A stretch of 64,000 bases of DNA from Scleromitrula shiraiana (GCA_028455995.1 JABELC010000002.1:3410001-3474000); one strand, 5' to 3'; counted from the first letter of the stretch, positions 39,302 through 53,345 are shown. Notes: generated by a model not told the origin, from the letters alone. A program made the numbers and translations.

Positions 39302-39769
39302 ATATATATATATAAAGAAATTATTTATAAAATTAATCTTTTATAAATTTATATATAAAATTGAAATAATTTTTTTTTATTTTTTTATTATAAAGTTTTT
39401 TTTTCTTAAAAATTTATAATATTAGAAAGAATTTTAAATCAAAATAATTTTATTTTGATTAAATAATTTATAGTTTTTATTATTATTTTGATTATAATAT
39501 ATTATTTTTAAAATTATTTTTTATATTTATTATATTTTATTTATATTTATATTTTCTTTTTATATTAATCTTTGATATTTCTATATTTTTTATATTTTTT
39601 ATATTATAATATTTCAATATTATTATATTCCAATATAGTATATAAATTAATTTATAATAAACTTTAACTTTAATAATTTTGACTTTATTTTATTAAATAA
39701 ATAAAATTAATATTTATATTTAATTTATTTCTATATTTTTATTTTTATTTTATTTCTATTAATAATTCT

Positions 39770-40020
39770 TTTTAATATTTAATATAGTATTTTTTTATTA
39801 TTATATTTATAAGATTATTATTATTATTAATTTAATATATTTTTATAATTTTTTGATATTAATTATTGAATATTTTTTAATTATTATATTAAATTCTATC
39901 AATAATTCATATAATAAATAAAAGTTTATATATATAATTAGTAACAGAATATAATTATTAAATATTTTATCAATTATATTTTTAATAACTATTATTATAT
40001 TAAAATTAAATATTAATATA
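39770..40020 (-). pseudogene. Copia RNase H C-terminus remnant (element E)
   Basis: The minus frame reads VIKNIIDKIFNNYILLLI, then NFYLLYELLIEFNIIIKKYS, then INIKKL, and further on LINIIIKKYY and KELLIEIK. It matches the copia C-terminus as in A and B (SLYECLVKLGT..EKR; NPAD..TK; LKELID). It shows that E belongs to the copia group and runs leftward. Confidence 0.68.
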
Positions 40021-41616
40021 TATAATTTTAATATTAATATTATCTAAATCATATATCTATATTCAATTAAAGATCAATATATAATATTCATATTTTTTAT
40101 GATTTTATATTAAATAATATAAATTATAACTTTTAAATTAAATTATTTATTTATTAAATAATATATTTATTGAAAAGTTTTATATTAATTTTAATTAAAT
40201 TTATATTTTATATTATACAAGTTAAATTATATGATATTTTAAATTGATAATACTTAATAATATATATTTTATAAATATATTATATAATATATTATTTTTT
40301 TATAATTATTATTTATTTTAATTTTTTTATATATGTTATATATATAAAGATTTTTATTTTGGATTATTTAAAGCTTTTTATATTAGATGTTTTGATTTAT
40401 TATAATTATTTTATTTTTTATTATTATTAACTTTTTATTAAATTTGAAAAAGTATATTTTGAAAAACCATTTTTGTTTTTTATAAAGGAATTTAATTTTT
40501 TCTAAATAAATTATTTATTAATAATAATATATTAGTATATTATATATTTTTATTATTATAATATTTACATTATCTTTTTTATATGTAATAAATATAGATA
40601 ATATATAAATGTTTTTGTTTTAAATTTATCAATATAATAATATAAAAATATATCAAATTAATAATTTTGATATTTTAATATTTTATAAAATAATTTTATA
40701 TAATAATTTTATCTAATAATTTTGTATAATAATCTTATATAATAATGTTATTTTCAAAATTATTTATATATATATTTAAATCATATTATATAAGTATATA
40801 TTAATACTATTATTTATTATTATTATAAATATAATTATATTAATTATTAAATTATCAATAATTAAATGAAAATAATTCTTTTTAGTATTATTATAATTTC
40901 AAATAATAAATTAGAATTTTTTATATATTTCTTTTATTTCTATATTTTTTAGTCATTAATGTATTTATATTTAAAGATTTATTTTTAATATTGTTATTAT
41001 TTTAATTGACTCAAATATATTGATTTTTATTAGTTCATTTAATTCATTTTTACAATATTTTAAATATATTATAATTTATAATATCATTTATATTTAATAT
41101 TTTTATGAAGTTTTCAATGTTTATTTATACAAATATACTGAATATATTTTATATAAATATAATTATGTATATAATCATTCTTTTAAAATCTTTATTTTTT
41201 ATATATAATTTTAATTTTATATATCATTATATATTTTTTCAAATATATTAATAAAAGTAAATTATCATAAATAAAAATAATTTTTGTTTATTTTTTATAT
41301 ATATTTTTAATTCTTGTCAATTCTTTTTCTAAATTCGATTATTAATATAATTTACTATCATTATTTTACATTAAATATTTCAATTATCTATTATTATTAT
41401 AATTATAGTTGTTTTGTTTATCTAAATATTGTTTATAATCATATAATCTATTTTTATTATAATTATTATGTTTAAAAATTGTTTAATAATACTTAATATA
41501 ATCTATAAATCTTAATAATAGATAAATATCAATATTAAATTATATTTTCCTCGATTATTTAAAATAATATTCTTAAAATCCAATTTATTCTATTAATTTA
41601 TAATGTTTTATAAATA

Positions 41617-41847
41617 TTATTTGCTTTTATCTTTCAATTTAACTTTTCTAACTAATTTTTTTATAATTATTAATATAATTATAGTATTAATATAACAATA
41701 TTTCAAAATATTATCTTTTAATATAATAAGAAATATAATTATAATAAGATTTTTTAAAATTTTTATATGTTTTAATATAAATTTATAAATCTCAAATTTA
41801 TAATCTAAATTATTATTTTTGTTATTATATTTTGTATTATGCTTCAT
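41617..41847 (-). pseudogene. Gag-like remnant of copia element E
   Basis: An open stretch of 76 codons starts MKHNTKYNNKNNNLDYKFEI and continues with KFILKHIKILKNL and KDNILKYCYINT. A diverged copy of the same stretch lies on the plus strand at about 20040-20230 in relic F. The position about 1 kb inside the 5' LTR fits Gag. No specific motif was recognised. Confidence 0.45.
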
Positions 41848-42819
41848 ATGTTTTTAATAGATTGATCTAATATTAAATTTCAAAAATTATTTAATAATCA
41901 TCATTTAATAAATTATTCTTGAATAATTATTATATAATATTACAATTAAAAAAAAATATTTTTATAAATTAACATATTTACTTTTTTTTATTAATTTTTT
42001 AAAATATAATTATTCAAACTATAATTCTTTTATTTATTAATTACTATTGCTATATTTTTCAACATTATATGTTTATTAATAATAAAATGAATAAAAATAT
42101 TAAAAATAATTTTCCTTAAATTATATAATTTTGATCTTTAGAAAGTTCATTATACTATCTATATAGTTAGTTACTATTCTTGATTTTATCTCTATTAATT
42201 TTTAATATTTAATAGATGTCAATACTATAATTAAAATATTTACAATATAATTAAATATAATCATTAATATAAATTTAATAAATAAATAATAGATAAATTT
42301 CATTAAAAACAAAATAATAAAATGAACAAAAATATAAATTTATACATATTTTTATTATACACAAATTAAAAATGTTTAGATATATAAATATGAAATTTAA
42401 AAATTATAATAACTTCAAATATATATAAATATATAATTATAATTATAAAATTAAATCAATAAAAATTAAATCAATTTATAAATCTAAAAAAGATATGTTA
42501 AATATAATAACAATATATTTATTATTTATATAGTTAAAATCTTTAAACACTTTTTTAAATTTAAATTTTAAAATTTTTCGTTAACATTTAAGAATCATTT
42601 TAATTATCGTTGGAAAATTGAATATTGATAAAGTTTACATCTCTTTTTTCATTCTAATATAATAAACTATAAAATAATTATTCTTGAAAAATTAAACTAA
42701 TTTAATATTAATTTTAAAAGTTTGAATATTTTCGTTTTATTTTAATAATAATATATAAATTTTTAATTTAATTTATAATTATTAATTAATATTAAATATA
42801 TTCAAAAAAGAATAATATA

Positions 42820-42972
42820 TATCATTTAAAAAAAGATCTCTATAATAATATTATAATTATTCATAAATTCAAGATAGATTATACAAACCAAAAAGTTATA
42901 TAACTTTTTGATATCAGATAACAACGACTAGCACGTGATGTATGGTCCGTACTCAATCGATCCGTACTAACA
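42820..42972 (-). repeat. 5' LTR of copia element E
   Basis: On the coding strand it starts TGTTAGTACGGATCGATTGA and has an intact CACGTG at 42932-42937, 36 bp from the outer end. The outer 60 bp are much less mutated than the partner LTR. Confidence 0.68.
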
Positions 42973-45118
42973 AAAAAAGAATTTTTATTTTTTAATGAAT
43001 AAAAAAGAATTTTTCTTTGATTTGAAGTTTATTACCTTATTTTTAAAGGATTTGTTTTTAATATAGATAAAATATATATATTTAAATTATCATAAAATAT
43101 CTATTAAAAGAAAATATTAATATTGAATAAATATCTTTAAACATAGTTTTTATTTTAAAAATCAATTCATTTATCCAAACTTTAACTATTATTTTATTTA
43201 ATATTTTAAAATTATAAAAAATATATATAACTTGTAAAAAAATAAAATTCAGTATAAAATCAATTAAACTAAATTTACTCTATAATCTTAATTTACAATT
43301 AATTTCAAAATCAATATATAAAAATAACTTCAGCAATTTAAAAGTTTATTCAAATTTAAATAAATAAAAATATAATAAAACATCTTTATTACGAAATCTT
43401 TAAAAAGAATTATAATAAAAATCTCTTTATTATAATGATAAAAAACTTTTTGTTATATTATTACTGAATACATAATATATATTTAATATAATATAATATA
43501 ATAATATAATTCAATTTTAATCTACAAATAAAACATTCTTCTTCTTTTAAATCGATTATATATTCAATTATAAAAATCATTTCATTATTACTATTAACAT
43601 ACAATCATGATATAATATTATTATTCTTAATTACTAGATGTAAATATTCAATACTTTTTTATACTACTCATTTAATAATGATTTATCTTTTATTTATAAA
43701 GTTATCTATTTGAAAATATACAATATAAATATTATACTCTTATATCCTATTTATCTTGGCATTAACTCCAAGAATTTTTAATATTCTCTTGCAAGTTAAT
43801 CATTTTAAAATTTTTCTATAATTTTCATGTTATCAATGTTTATTTAGATTGAATTCTTCTAATTTTTAAATAACTTTTAATTAATCACTTAGAATATTCA
43901 AAAAAAGTTAAATAAAAAGTTTTCTTTTATTATAAATTATACTTCTTCATCTATAAAGCTTTTTGGAATATCATTTTAATTTGTTTTCATTAAATTTATA
44001 TATAACATAATAATTATTATAACATTTTATTAACATTTCAATCAATTTTATTAATTCAATATATTATTATTTTTCTGCAGTAATTTTATAAAATTTGAAT
44101 TTGTTTTTAATTTTAATTTAATCTTTTAACCTTTTAATTTTTAATTTTATAAATGTAAATAATTAAAATAATATCCTAATAATCTTTTATTATTATTTCA
44201 TCCTTCTTAAAAATCTACCAGATATTTCTATTATTTTTTAAAAAAAGCATTATATAAATTAATTAATCAAATTTGATATATACATTTTTTATTATTAAAT
44301 TAATCTTTTTTTTTTCAAAAGAAATTCAAAATATATGCAATGTTATTCAATTTTCCTAATTAATATATGATAAATATTCTTTATTTAATAATATTTTTAA
44401 TATTTACTAGTATTTACTTTTTTTCATTTGATTATTAATTCTATGATTTTAAATGAATAAATATTAATATTGTTAAATGTTTTCATTAAATTGATATTTT
44501 GATCTTTACATTTTATTTTATTATATTATTAATTTAACTTATTAACATTTATAAGTATTATATGTTAATTTTTAACTTGAAATATTTTTAATAAATTTTC
44601 GAATTTATTTTACATGTTTTCTTAATCTTCTAGAATATTTAAAATTATTATAATAATTTGATATATATTTTTAATTAAGAGTCTTTTTTCTAAATTACAA
44701 CTTGAACAATATTTTAAATATTTATTTACAAAAAGAATAAAAACTATTTAGTAATAAATATCATTATAATTCACATTAATATTTTCATCAACGAAAAAAT
44801 GTCTATGCGATTATTACTAGTAGATAAAGGTAGTTTTAGTTTGACTATGATTGACTACAATCACTTTAGTGTATATTGAAATTTTTTATATTAATTAATA
44901 ATCATTGATATAAGTGATTTGTACAGATAATTTATGTTTTTTTAACTAAAAACTTTTTGTTGATGTTTATACTTATTATAATATTTAAATATTATATTTT
45001 TTTACTAGTATTTTTGATTCTATTAAAATATTTGAATCTCTCTTTATATAACTTAAAAATTCAAATAATAAATATAAATATTTATTTAAAAGTTAATTTC
45101 AATTATGTTACTACTAAA
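42973..45118. repeat. Unclassified A+T-rich relic between E and MITE2
   Basis: Less extreme in composition than neighbouring blocks: more isolated G and C (for example ATCTTGGCATTAACTCCAAG near 43755 and TCATCCTTCTTAAAAATCTA near 44200). I could not read a protein remnant on either strand or find terminal repeats. It may be an older or less mutated transposon fragment. Confidence 0.35.
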
Positions 45119-45120
45119 TA

Positions 45121-46094
45121 CTCGGTCAAATTAAAATTGAAGCACGCGCAAAATAAGCGAATCGCTTCAAAATCGACGATTTTGTACAAATCACCTTTTA
45201 TGCTGATGTAAATAAATCATTCAATTATTGATAAAATTATTTAAGATTATAAATATAAATTATTTTTATATTTAAATATTTATTATTAAAATTTAAAAAT
45301 TAAACAATGATTTTAAAATTTATAATATTTAATTCAATATAAAGCATAAGTTATACTAATATACTACATTTTTAACTTAGTTTAAATCAAGCAAATTACT
45401 ATATTAAAAAATAATGAAGATACATATGAATATATAAAAAAAAAGTTTTTGTTTGATATAAATATTATATATTAAAATTTAATATAAAGTTTTTACAAAA
45501 TCGAAGTTATAAAAGTGTTTTAAATTCTTTAAATTTTTTAAAAATCTTAATAATTTATTTAAATCAAAATTATATTAAAAATATTTTAATATAATAATTA
45601 TGAAGATATAAATTATTATATATAAAAATTTGAAGCGATTTTGATGATTTATAAATATCGAAGTTATGGTGGTGTTTAGTATTTGTAAGTATTATATATA
45701 CTTTTTTTAACTTTATTATATTGTATTTTTTATATACTTTTAATATAGAAAATATTTATATTAAAGAAAAGTCTTTTTTTTATATATTTATATATATCTT
45801 TGTTATTTTCTAATATAATAATTTACTTGATATAAATTAACTTAAAATTATAATATTTTTATATGATTTTATTTTATATTTGATTAAATATTATAAATTC
45901 TAAAATCATTATTTAATCTTTAAATTTTAATAATAAATATTTTGATATAAAAATAATTTTTATTCAATATTTTAAATAATTCTATAAATAATTGATCGAT
46001 TTATTTATATCGATGTAAGAGGTGTTTTGTATAAAATCGATGATTTTGAGGGTTTTGAGCAATTGGCGCGTGCTTCAATTTTAATTTAACCGAG
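45121..46094. mobile_element. Foldback MITE2 (same family as MITE1)
   Basis: It is 974 bp with TA on both sides (45119-45120 and 46095-46096). The ends are CTCGGTCAAATTAAAATTGA and the inverse of CTCGGTTAAATTAAAATTGA. It is colinear with MITE1 throughout, including the same asymmetric segment near the ends. The centre keeps a few G+C-containing motifs (about 45630-45690) lost in MITE1. No coding capacity. Confidence 0.87.
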
Positions 46095-46130
46095 TATAAA
46101 TATAGTAAATACTATTAAATACATTAATAC

Positions 46131-46291
46131 TGTTCGTATGACTCCAGGGGAATGGAATAGTACAATATAGAGTTATTTCTTATATTATATAATTACATTT
46201 AAAGAGATTAAAAAAAATGCTATATGTTATTAAAAGTATATATTTTTTTAATAAGTATATAATGGAAAGTTATATATTAAGTATATAGATA
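46131..46291 (-). repeat. 3' LTR of copia element C
   Basis: It is 161 bp and starts TGTTCGTATGACTCCAGGGG, the best preserved outer end of this family. The inner end TATATAGATA corresponds to TGTACAGACA in the partner. Confidence 0.88.
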
Positions 46292-46639
46292 TTAATAATT
46301 TCTTAAAAATTTGATATTATATATATAAAGAATCAAATTTAATAAAAAATTATAAAATATTTATATAAAATAAAAAAAATATGCTTTCTTTAATCTTTTA
46401 TTTTTTTAACATTTTTATAATTTATTTATATATAATATAATATTTTAATTTTAAATTAAGATAAATATTATTTGAATTATACATTATTATTATTTTATAT
46501 TATTATTGTTTTTTTATATTATATATTTTATTATTTTATTTTATAATAATTATATATAAATGAAATGAACAATATTGATTATTATTTAATTATTTTTTTA
46601 AAAAAAAAATAAAAAAAAAAAATTTTTTTATATTTAATT

Positions 46640-46936
46640 TATTTATTGATTTTTATCGATATCATATTTATATTAATAAAGTTTTTTAATATTCAATAAG
46701 GTTTTATCTTTGTTATTGTATTTGTTAGATTATTGTTATTATTGATTTATTATATTTTTATAATCTTTTTATATTTATATGATTAATATAATACTATAAT
46801 ATTGACTATAAATTATTTTTTGATTATTATTTTAAATTTAATTAATAATTAAAATAAAAGATATAAATTAATACAAATAATTAATAATAAAATATAATTA
46901 TTAAAAAATTTATTAATTATATTTTTAATAATAATT
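46640..46936 (-). pseudogene. Copia RNase H C-terminus remnant (element C)
   Basis: It is homologous to the minus-strand remnant at 5174-4870 in element A, with the same order of A+T-rich blocks, and it ends near the 3' LTR. More stops are present than in A. Assignment rests on the alignment with A rather than on its own residues. Confidence 0.6.
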
Positions 46937-49900
46937 ATTAAATTAAAATCGAGAATTATTATATAAAATTTTGAGATTGATATAGTTTGAATGATATATT
47001 TATATTTAATTAAAAATCAATATATAATATTTGTATTTTTATTTTTGTTTACTAATATAATAATATATTTAATTTAAAATAATAAATTGAGATTATTTAT
47101 ATATAAAATATTAATAAATATATATATATATATATATAAAATTAAAATTTAATAATATAAATTAAAGTTTTTTTATAAAGTTTTTATTATTATTATACGT
47201 ATTTATTAAATATTTTTGTATTTTTATTATTTAATTTAATATTTTATATAGTTTATATTAAATTAAATAAAATTTTAGATTATTAATAAATTATAATATA
47301 AACATTATAAATATATTATATAATATATTGCTTTTTTAATATTGTATTTTTTTAAAATCTACCATATATTTCATATATATTAATATTGATATTTTTGATT
47401 TGCTCTAAATTTTTATATTGAACTTTTTAATTTATTATAATTATTGATTTTTTTAATAAAATTAAATTATTATTGAATTTAAATAAATATATTTTAATTA
47501 ACTACTTTTATTCTTTATATAAAAATTTAGTTTTTTTTAAATAATATTTCCTTTTATAAACAAATTATTTATTAATAATAATTAAAACATTATCTATTTA
47601 TATTATTATAATTCTAAATTTTCATTTTCAAATATATAATAAATATAAATTATAAATTAATATTACTATTTTGAATTTTATAATGTAATAATTTTTTATT
47701 TTTGAAATTTTATATAATAATTATATTATATAAAATATAATCTTGAATAAATATTTTATTCTTGAAATTTTATATATAAAAATAAAACATATAAATTTTA
47801 AATTTATTCATATATATATTTAAATAATATTATATAAATAAATATTAAATATATTATTATCTTTTATTATTATTATTTTAATGATAATTATTAATACTAA
47901 TTAATAAATTGAATATTATATAATTAAAAATTATATAAATATAATATATTTTTTTGTATTATTAAAATTTTCTATAATAAATTTTAATTCTTTATATATT
48001 TTTTTTATATTTAAATATTTGAATTTGTTAATTTATTTATGTTTAAAGATTTTTATTTTTATTAAAATCTTTTTTTATTTTATTATTTTCAATATATTAG
48101 TTTTTATTAATTTCTTTAATTTTCTTTTTAATTTTATATATATATTTTTTAATTTTTTTTCATTATATTTAATCTATTTGGTAAAAAAAATCAATTTATC
48201 AAAAAAAAAATTTAATTGAATATATCATATATTTATTATTTAATAATATTATAATATTTAATAATGTTTTTTTAAAAATTCTATTTTTTATATAAAATTT
48301 CAATTGTATTTTTTATTATATATTTTATCAAATATATTAATAAGGTTATATTATTGTTAATAATAAAATATTAGTTTTTTGATTTTTTTTTAATTTGTTA
48401 TGTTTATAAATTGTTAATTTAAATAGTTTTTGAATGATTAATTTAGATAGTTTTTAAATAATTGGTTAATTGTTATCATTGTTTATAAATATAAATAGTG
48501 TATAATTTTTTATATATTTTGTGAATATTATTAATAATATTAATATTAAATCAATAAATCTTTTATAATATAAATAAATTAATGTTAATTATATTATTAT
48601 AATGCTATTATTTATATTGATTTTATAATTTTTATTTTTTATTAATTTAAAGATACAAAGATTTATTTATTTTCTTTTTCTTGTTTTAATAATTTTTTTA
48701 TATCTTAACATTTTTAAATATATTTTTAGATTATATATTATATATATAAATAACTTATTTTATTTTTATAATATATTTTTTATTAATTAAATAATTTTTT
48801 ATTTATAGATTTTATTATTTGTTTTTTATAGTTTTATTATTTAATTAATAATAATTTTTACTGATAAGTTTAATTTTTTTATATATATAAATGTATTAAA
48901 TATTAAAAAAATTAGAATTAATTTATTAAAATTTATTATATTATTTATAGTTTTTATTATTATTTATAATATTAATTAGAATAATATAATTAAGTTAAAT
49001 ATTATTATTTTTATTATTGTTAATTTTGAATTTGAATTTTTTTAATGATTTATTATATATTTAATATTAATTATAGTATTTTATTAATTTGTTAATTTTG
49101 TTTTTATGTATATTATTATAATTAGTTTATTTAAATATATTTTATAATTTATAAATAATTAAATAATCAAAATGTTTATATAAATATTATAGTTTTATTT
49201 TTATAAAATAATAAATATTGTTTAAAATTATCAATTATATAAATATATTATAATTATATTTTTATAATAAAAAACTATAATTATGTTTTTATATAATAAA
49301 AAAATGTTTATTAATTTTGTTCTAAATAATTTGATTTTTAATATTATTAAAAAATATATCACATTTATTTATATTTATTAAATAAAGTAAAAATAGTATA
49401 TTTATATAAATAATATAAACCTTAGTTTATTTGATTAATAATTTGATTTTATAATTCAATAAATTCTTTAACATTTTTCTTTTTAAATATAATTTTTATG
49501 ATTTTTATTTTATTATTGTTAATAATTAAATTAATTAGTTTTTATTTTTTGTTTTTTTTTATAGTATATCAAAAATTGTTTATATATATAATTATCATTG
49601 CTTTTTATGATTTTTTTCTATATTTTTATTAAATTTTTTTTTCATTTAATTTTAAATAATTTATCAAAAAATATCTTTTTTTTTATATTTAATATTGTTT
49701 TTTGTAGTTTGATTTTAAATTATTTTTATTATATCGATTTTAAATATTAAATTATAATTTAGATTAATTTTGATAATTATTTTTTTTTAATCATTATGAT
49801 TATTTATTTTACTATATTTATTTTAATATATTTATTATAGATTTAGATTGTTTTTTTGATTTCTTAAATAAAATCAAAGATATTTATAATTAATCAATAA

Positions 49901-50489
49901 TATATTTCAATATAGTATTTAATTTATTAATACAATAAAATTATTTTTTCATATAAATATATTTAGTTTTTCATATTATCTAATAAAGTCTTATATAATC
50001 ATTTTCCTTTTATAAAGAATAACTTTAAATATTATTTAAATTTTTTTTTAATTTTTTTTTATAATGTTTTTTATTATTAATTTTATTTATTTATTTATTG
50101 TATTATAATAATATAATTTCTTTTAATATTAGAATTTAAATTTTATAATTAGATCTTTTATTTTTTATAGAAATATGATTAGGTTTGATATATAATATAT
50201 AAAGATTTTATTTTTAAATATAGTTCAAAATATTATTACTATAAATTTATTTAAAATATTTTATATTATAAAATTAATATATATATAATTATTTTATAAT
50301 TATTTTATAATTAAAATTATTATTTTTATTATTAAATTTTATTGTGTTATTATATATTTTATTTAAATTAATTTAATATTAAACTTTTAATATATAATAT
50401 TAGCAATTCTTTTTAATGATATTTTGAATTCTTAAATTTGTTTCTTTATATATATATTTTTTTATCTTCTTATTTTTTTTTTTGTTTTG

Positions 50490-50868
50490 TTTAGTTTGAT
50501 TGTATTAAAAATTATAGTTATTTTAATTACGATTATTTTGATTATATTAGGGTATATAATTGTTTTGATTATAATGATTTTGATTATAATGATTTTGATT
50601 AAATTGATTTTGATTAAATTGATTTTGATTAGATTAAAATATATAATTATTTTAATTATAGTCATTTTTATCGTAATTATTTTTATTATAGTGATTTTGA
50701 TTAAGTTAATTTTAGCTAAAATGATTCTGATCAAAATAATTTTAATCAAAATAGTTTTGATCAAATTGAAATATACAATTATTTTGATTATAATAATTTC
50801 TATTATAATTGTTTTTATCCTAATGATTCTAATTAAATTGAAATATATAGTTATTTTGATCATAATAT
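50490..50868 (-). pseudogene. Degraded Asn/Gln/Tyr-rich repeat region of element C
   Basis: The minus frame reads as repeats of QNQFN, QNHYN and QNNY with TAT, GAT and AAA codons between, for about 125 codons. The internal stops are nearly all TAA at places where sister repeats have CAA, as a single C-to-T change would give. Open frames on the plus strand and in another minus frame here are Ile/Leu/Lys-only artefacts. The same region in element A is 16904-16540. A low-complexity, prion-like segment of Gag or a Gag-Pol linker is the likely origin. Confidence 0.65.
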
Positions 50869-52824
50869 AATATATGATTATTTCGAAGTGAGGTTATATA
50901 TTAAAAAGTATCATTCATTAATTCGTATATTGTTATTAAAATAATTTTAAATAAATATTTATCATTGATTTTTATTATAGATTAAATGTTTTTTAATGAT
51001 TTATTGAATTGTTTTAGAAATCTAATAATTATTTAAATAATTAAAATATTTTATTTAATTTGTTTCTCTTTTTTAATTTATGTTTTTATATTCTTTTTTT
51101 AACTCTATTTTTTCTTTAAATCTTTTATTATTATCTTTATATTATTAGATTTAAATTTTATTAATTAATTTTTATAAATTTTTTTTAAACAAATTTTAGT
51201 CTATTTAAAGTATAATCTTATATATATTATATTATATAATATATAAATTATTAAAATAAATATATTAATATAAATATTTCTTTTTTATAATATTTTTTTT
51301 ATTACTATTAAATATTTTCTATTTAATATTTAAAATATCTTTATATTAATATTTTTAAATATTATTTTGAAATCTATTTATAAATTTGCATTAATAAAGA
51401 TTTTTAAATTATTAATTATATATTTATTAAATTTATATTTCAAATAATAATTTATTATATATAAGTTTTTTAAATTATATTCTTTAAATTTATTAATAAA
51501 ATCTAAATCATTTAAAAATAATTTATTCAATAGATTTTTTTAATATTTTTTGTTTTATCTAGATTTAAAATCTCATTTACACTCTTATTTATATTCATAT
51601 ATATTATTATATTGTTATTATTATTATTTTCCAAAATCAAATATAAATCTTTTAAAAATATTATTTACTATATTTTTAAATAAAAAGATTTTTATCTATA
51701 TTTATAATATTAAAATTTATGTTTATTTAAATATTTTATATTAACATTATTTTTATAATAAATTTATATATATTAAACTTTTATTAAAACTTTTTAATAA
51801 TATTTTTAATATTAATTAAAAATTTTTAATTTAATTAAAAAATCATTTTAATTATTAAAATATTAATAATAATTCTAAATCTTAAATATTTATATTTAAT
51901 AAATTGTTTTTTTATAGTTATCTAAAGTTTATATTTTTATTTTTTAAACTTTTTTATTTTTTATATTGTTTTTATTTATTGTATTGCTTATAATATTCTA
52001 ATGTAAAATAAAAGAGTAATTTTAGTAATATTTTATATTTATTTATTAAATATTATAATAATTATTATTAAATATATTTTTATTTAATTTTAATATTATT
52101 ATTAAATAAATATTTAATATTAAATCAAAATTTAATTTAATAAAGTTTTAAATTAAATATAATTATCTCAATTCATAAAATAAATTTGATATTAAATCAA
52201 AATTTAATTTAATAAAATTTTTAAATTAAATATAATTATTCTAATTTATAAAATAAATATATAATAAAAAAATTATTATAAAATAAAAAAACCAATAAAA
52301 CAATAATAAAAAAATATAAAAATATAAAAATAAAGATTATTAAAAAATTTAATAAAGATTTTTAAATAAAAACTTTTATATAAATAATTTTATTATTATT
52401 TTTATAATTATAATAAAATAATTATGATTATTAATATTTTTATTTATTAAAATATATTTTTAAACAATATAATATATATCTAAACAATATAATATAATTT
52501 ATATTTTTATTATTATTCTATTTATAATAAACATTTAAATTTCATAATTCTAAAATCGATTTAAAAATTATTTTATTTATAATAAATATCTAAATTTTAT
52601 AATATTTAAACTAAAATTAAAAATTATTCTTTTTATAATATATATTTAAATATCATAAAATTTAATTCTTTTTTTTATTAAAAACTAAATAATCTATAAA
52701 TTTTTTTATTATTAAAAATTATAAAAAATCTTTTATTAATAATAAACAAAAACATTTAAAATTTATCAAAATTAATATTATATATAAAACAAAAATCTTA
52801 ATTTATAATATATACATTAATTAA

Positions 52825-52985
52825 TATTCATATAATTTCAAAAAGATAAAATAATACAATATAAAATCATTCCTCATATTATATAATTATATTCAAGAAG
52901 ATCAAGAAAAATGCCATGCGCTATTAAGAGTATATATCTCCTCAACGGGCACGTGACGTAAGGTCACGTGTTGACTGTACAGACA
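52825..52985 (-). repeat. 5' LTR of copia element C
   Basis: It is 161 bp. On the coding strand it starts TGTCTGTACAGTCAACACGT and carries two intact CACGTG sites (52950-52955 and 52965-52970). The outer 70 bp are almost free of RIP-type changes, while the inner half is A+T-rich. Confidence 0.88.
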
Positions 52986-52990
52986 AATAC

Positions 52991-53345
52991 TTATTATTAC
53001 TATATATTAATAATTAAATTATTAAATCATAACTTTTATAATTACTAGTAAGAAAATCTATAATCTATTTTCTAATCTATTAATATTATATAGTAACTTA
53101 AAATCATCTCGATTCATAATATATAAATTATCAAATATAATAATTAATAATGAACTTGAACTTGAATTATAATATTTTAATTTTTTTTATTCAAAATTAA
53201 TAAATCACTTTATATCAATTAATATTCTATAATTCTATATTATACAATGTATATTTTAATATAATATAACTTTAATTTTTCTACTTCAATTATTTATAAC
53301 TTGAATATCAATAATTATAATAATTAAACAATAACTATAAAAATT
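52991..53345. other. End of the A+T island
   Basis: A+T-rich sequence without a readable element. Composition changes sharply to normal at about 53,345-53,360 (GATGTTGATTTCTCTTTGAA). No gene is seen. Confidence 0.6.

Larger units (their letters stand above)
39149..42972 (-). mobile_element. Copia LTR retrotransposon E, internally deleted
   Basis: LTRs at about 39149-39301 and 42820-42972 share TCATGTAAAAAAGGGGATC / TCATTTAAAAAAAGATCTC and AAAAAGTTATATAACTTTTT. The coding strand is minus: a Gag-like frame at 41847-41617, and the copia RNase H ending at about 40020-39770 followed by the 3' LTR. Total length is only about 3.8 kb, and about 1.6 kb separates Gag from RNase H, too short for protease, integrase and reverse transcriptase, so a central deletion is likely. 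The 5-bp flanks do not match (GAACG against AAAAA), so one edge may be wrong or rearranged. Confidence 0.7.
46131..52985 (-). mobile_element. Ty1/Copia LTR retrotransposon C, RIP-degraded, same family as A
   Basis: Seen: 161-bp LTRs 46131-46291 and 52825-52985, perfect target duplications AATAC (46126-46130 and 52986-52990), length 6,855 bp. The left outer end keeps TGTTCGTATGACTCCAGGGG and the right end keeps GGTCACGTGTTGACTGTACA before GACA. Coding is minus: the RNase H C-terminus is at about 46936-46640 and the degraded Asn/Gln-rich repeats at 50868-50490. The interior is colinear with element A once B1 is removed. It is inserted 36 bp from the right end of MITE2. Confidence 0.92.

Noticed and set aside
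1..53345. CRISPR arrays, tRNA or rRNA genes in the A+T island
   Set aside because: No regularly spaced repeat array or cloverleaf-like G+C-containing segment was found. The local repeats are LTRs, foldback arms or simple tandem repeats.
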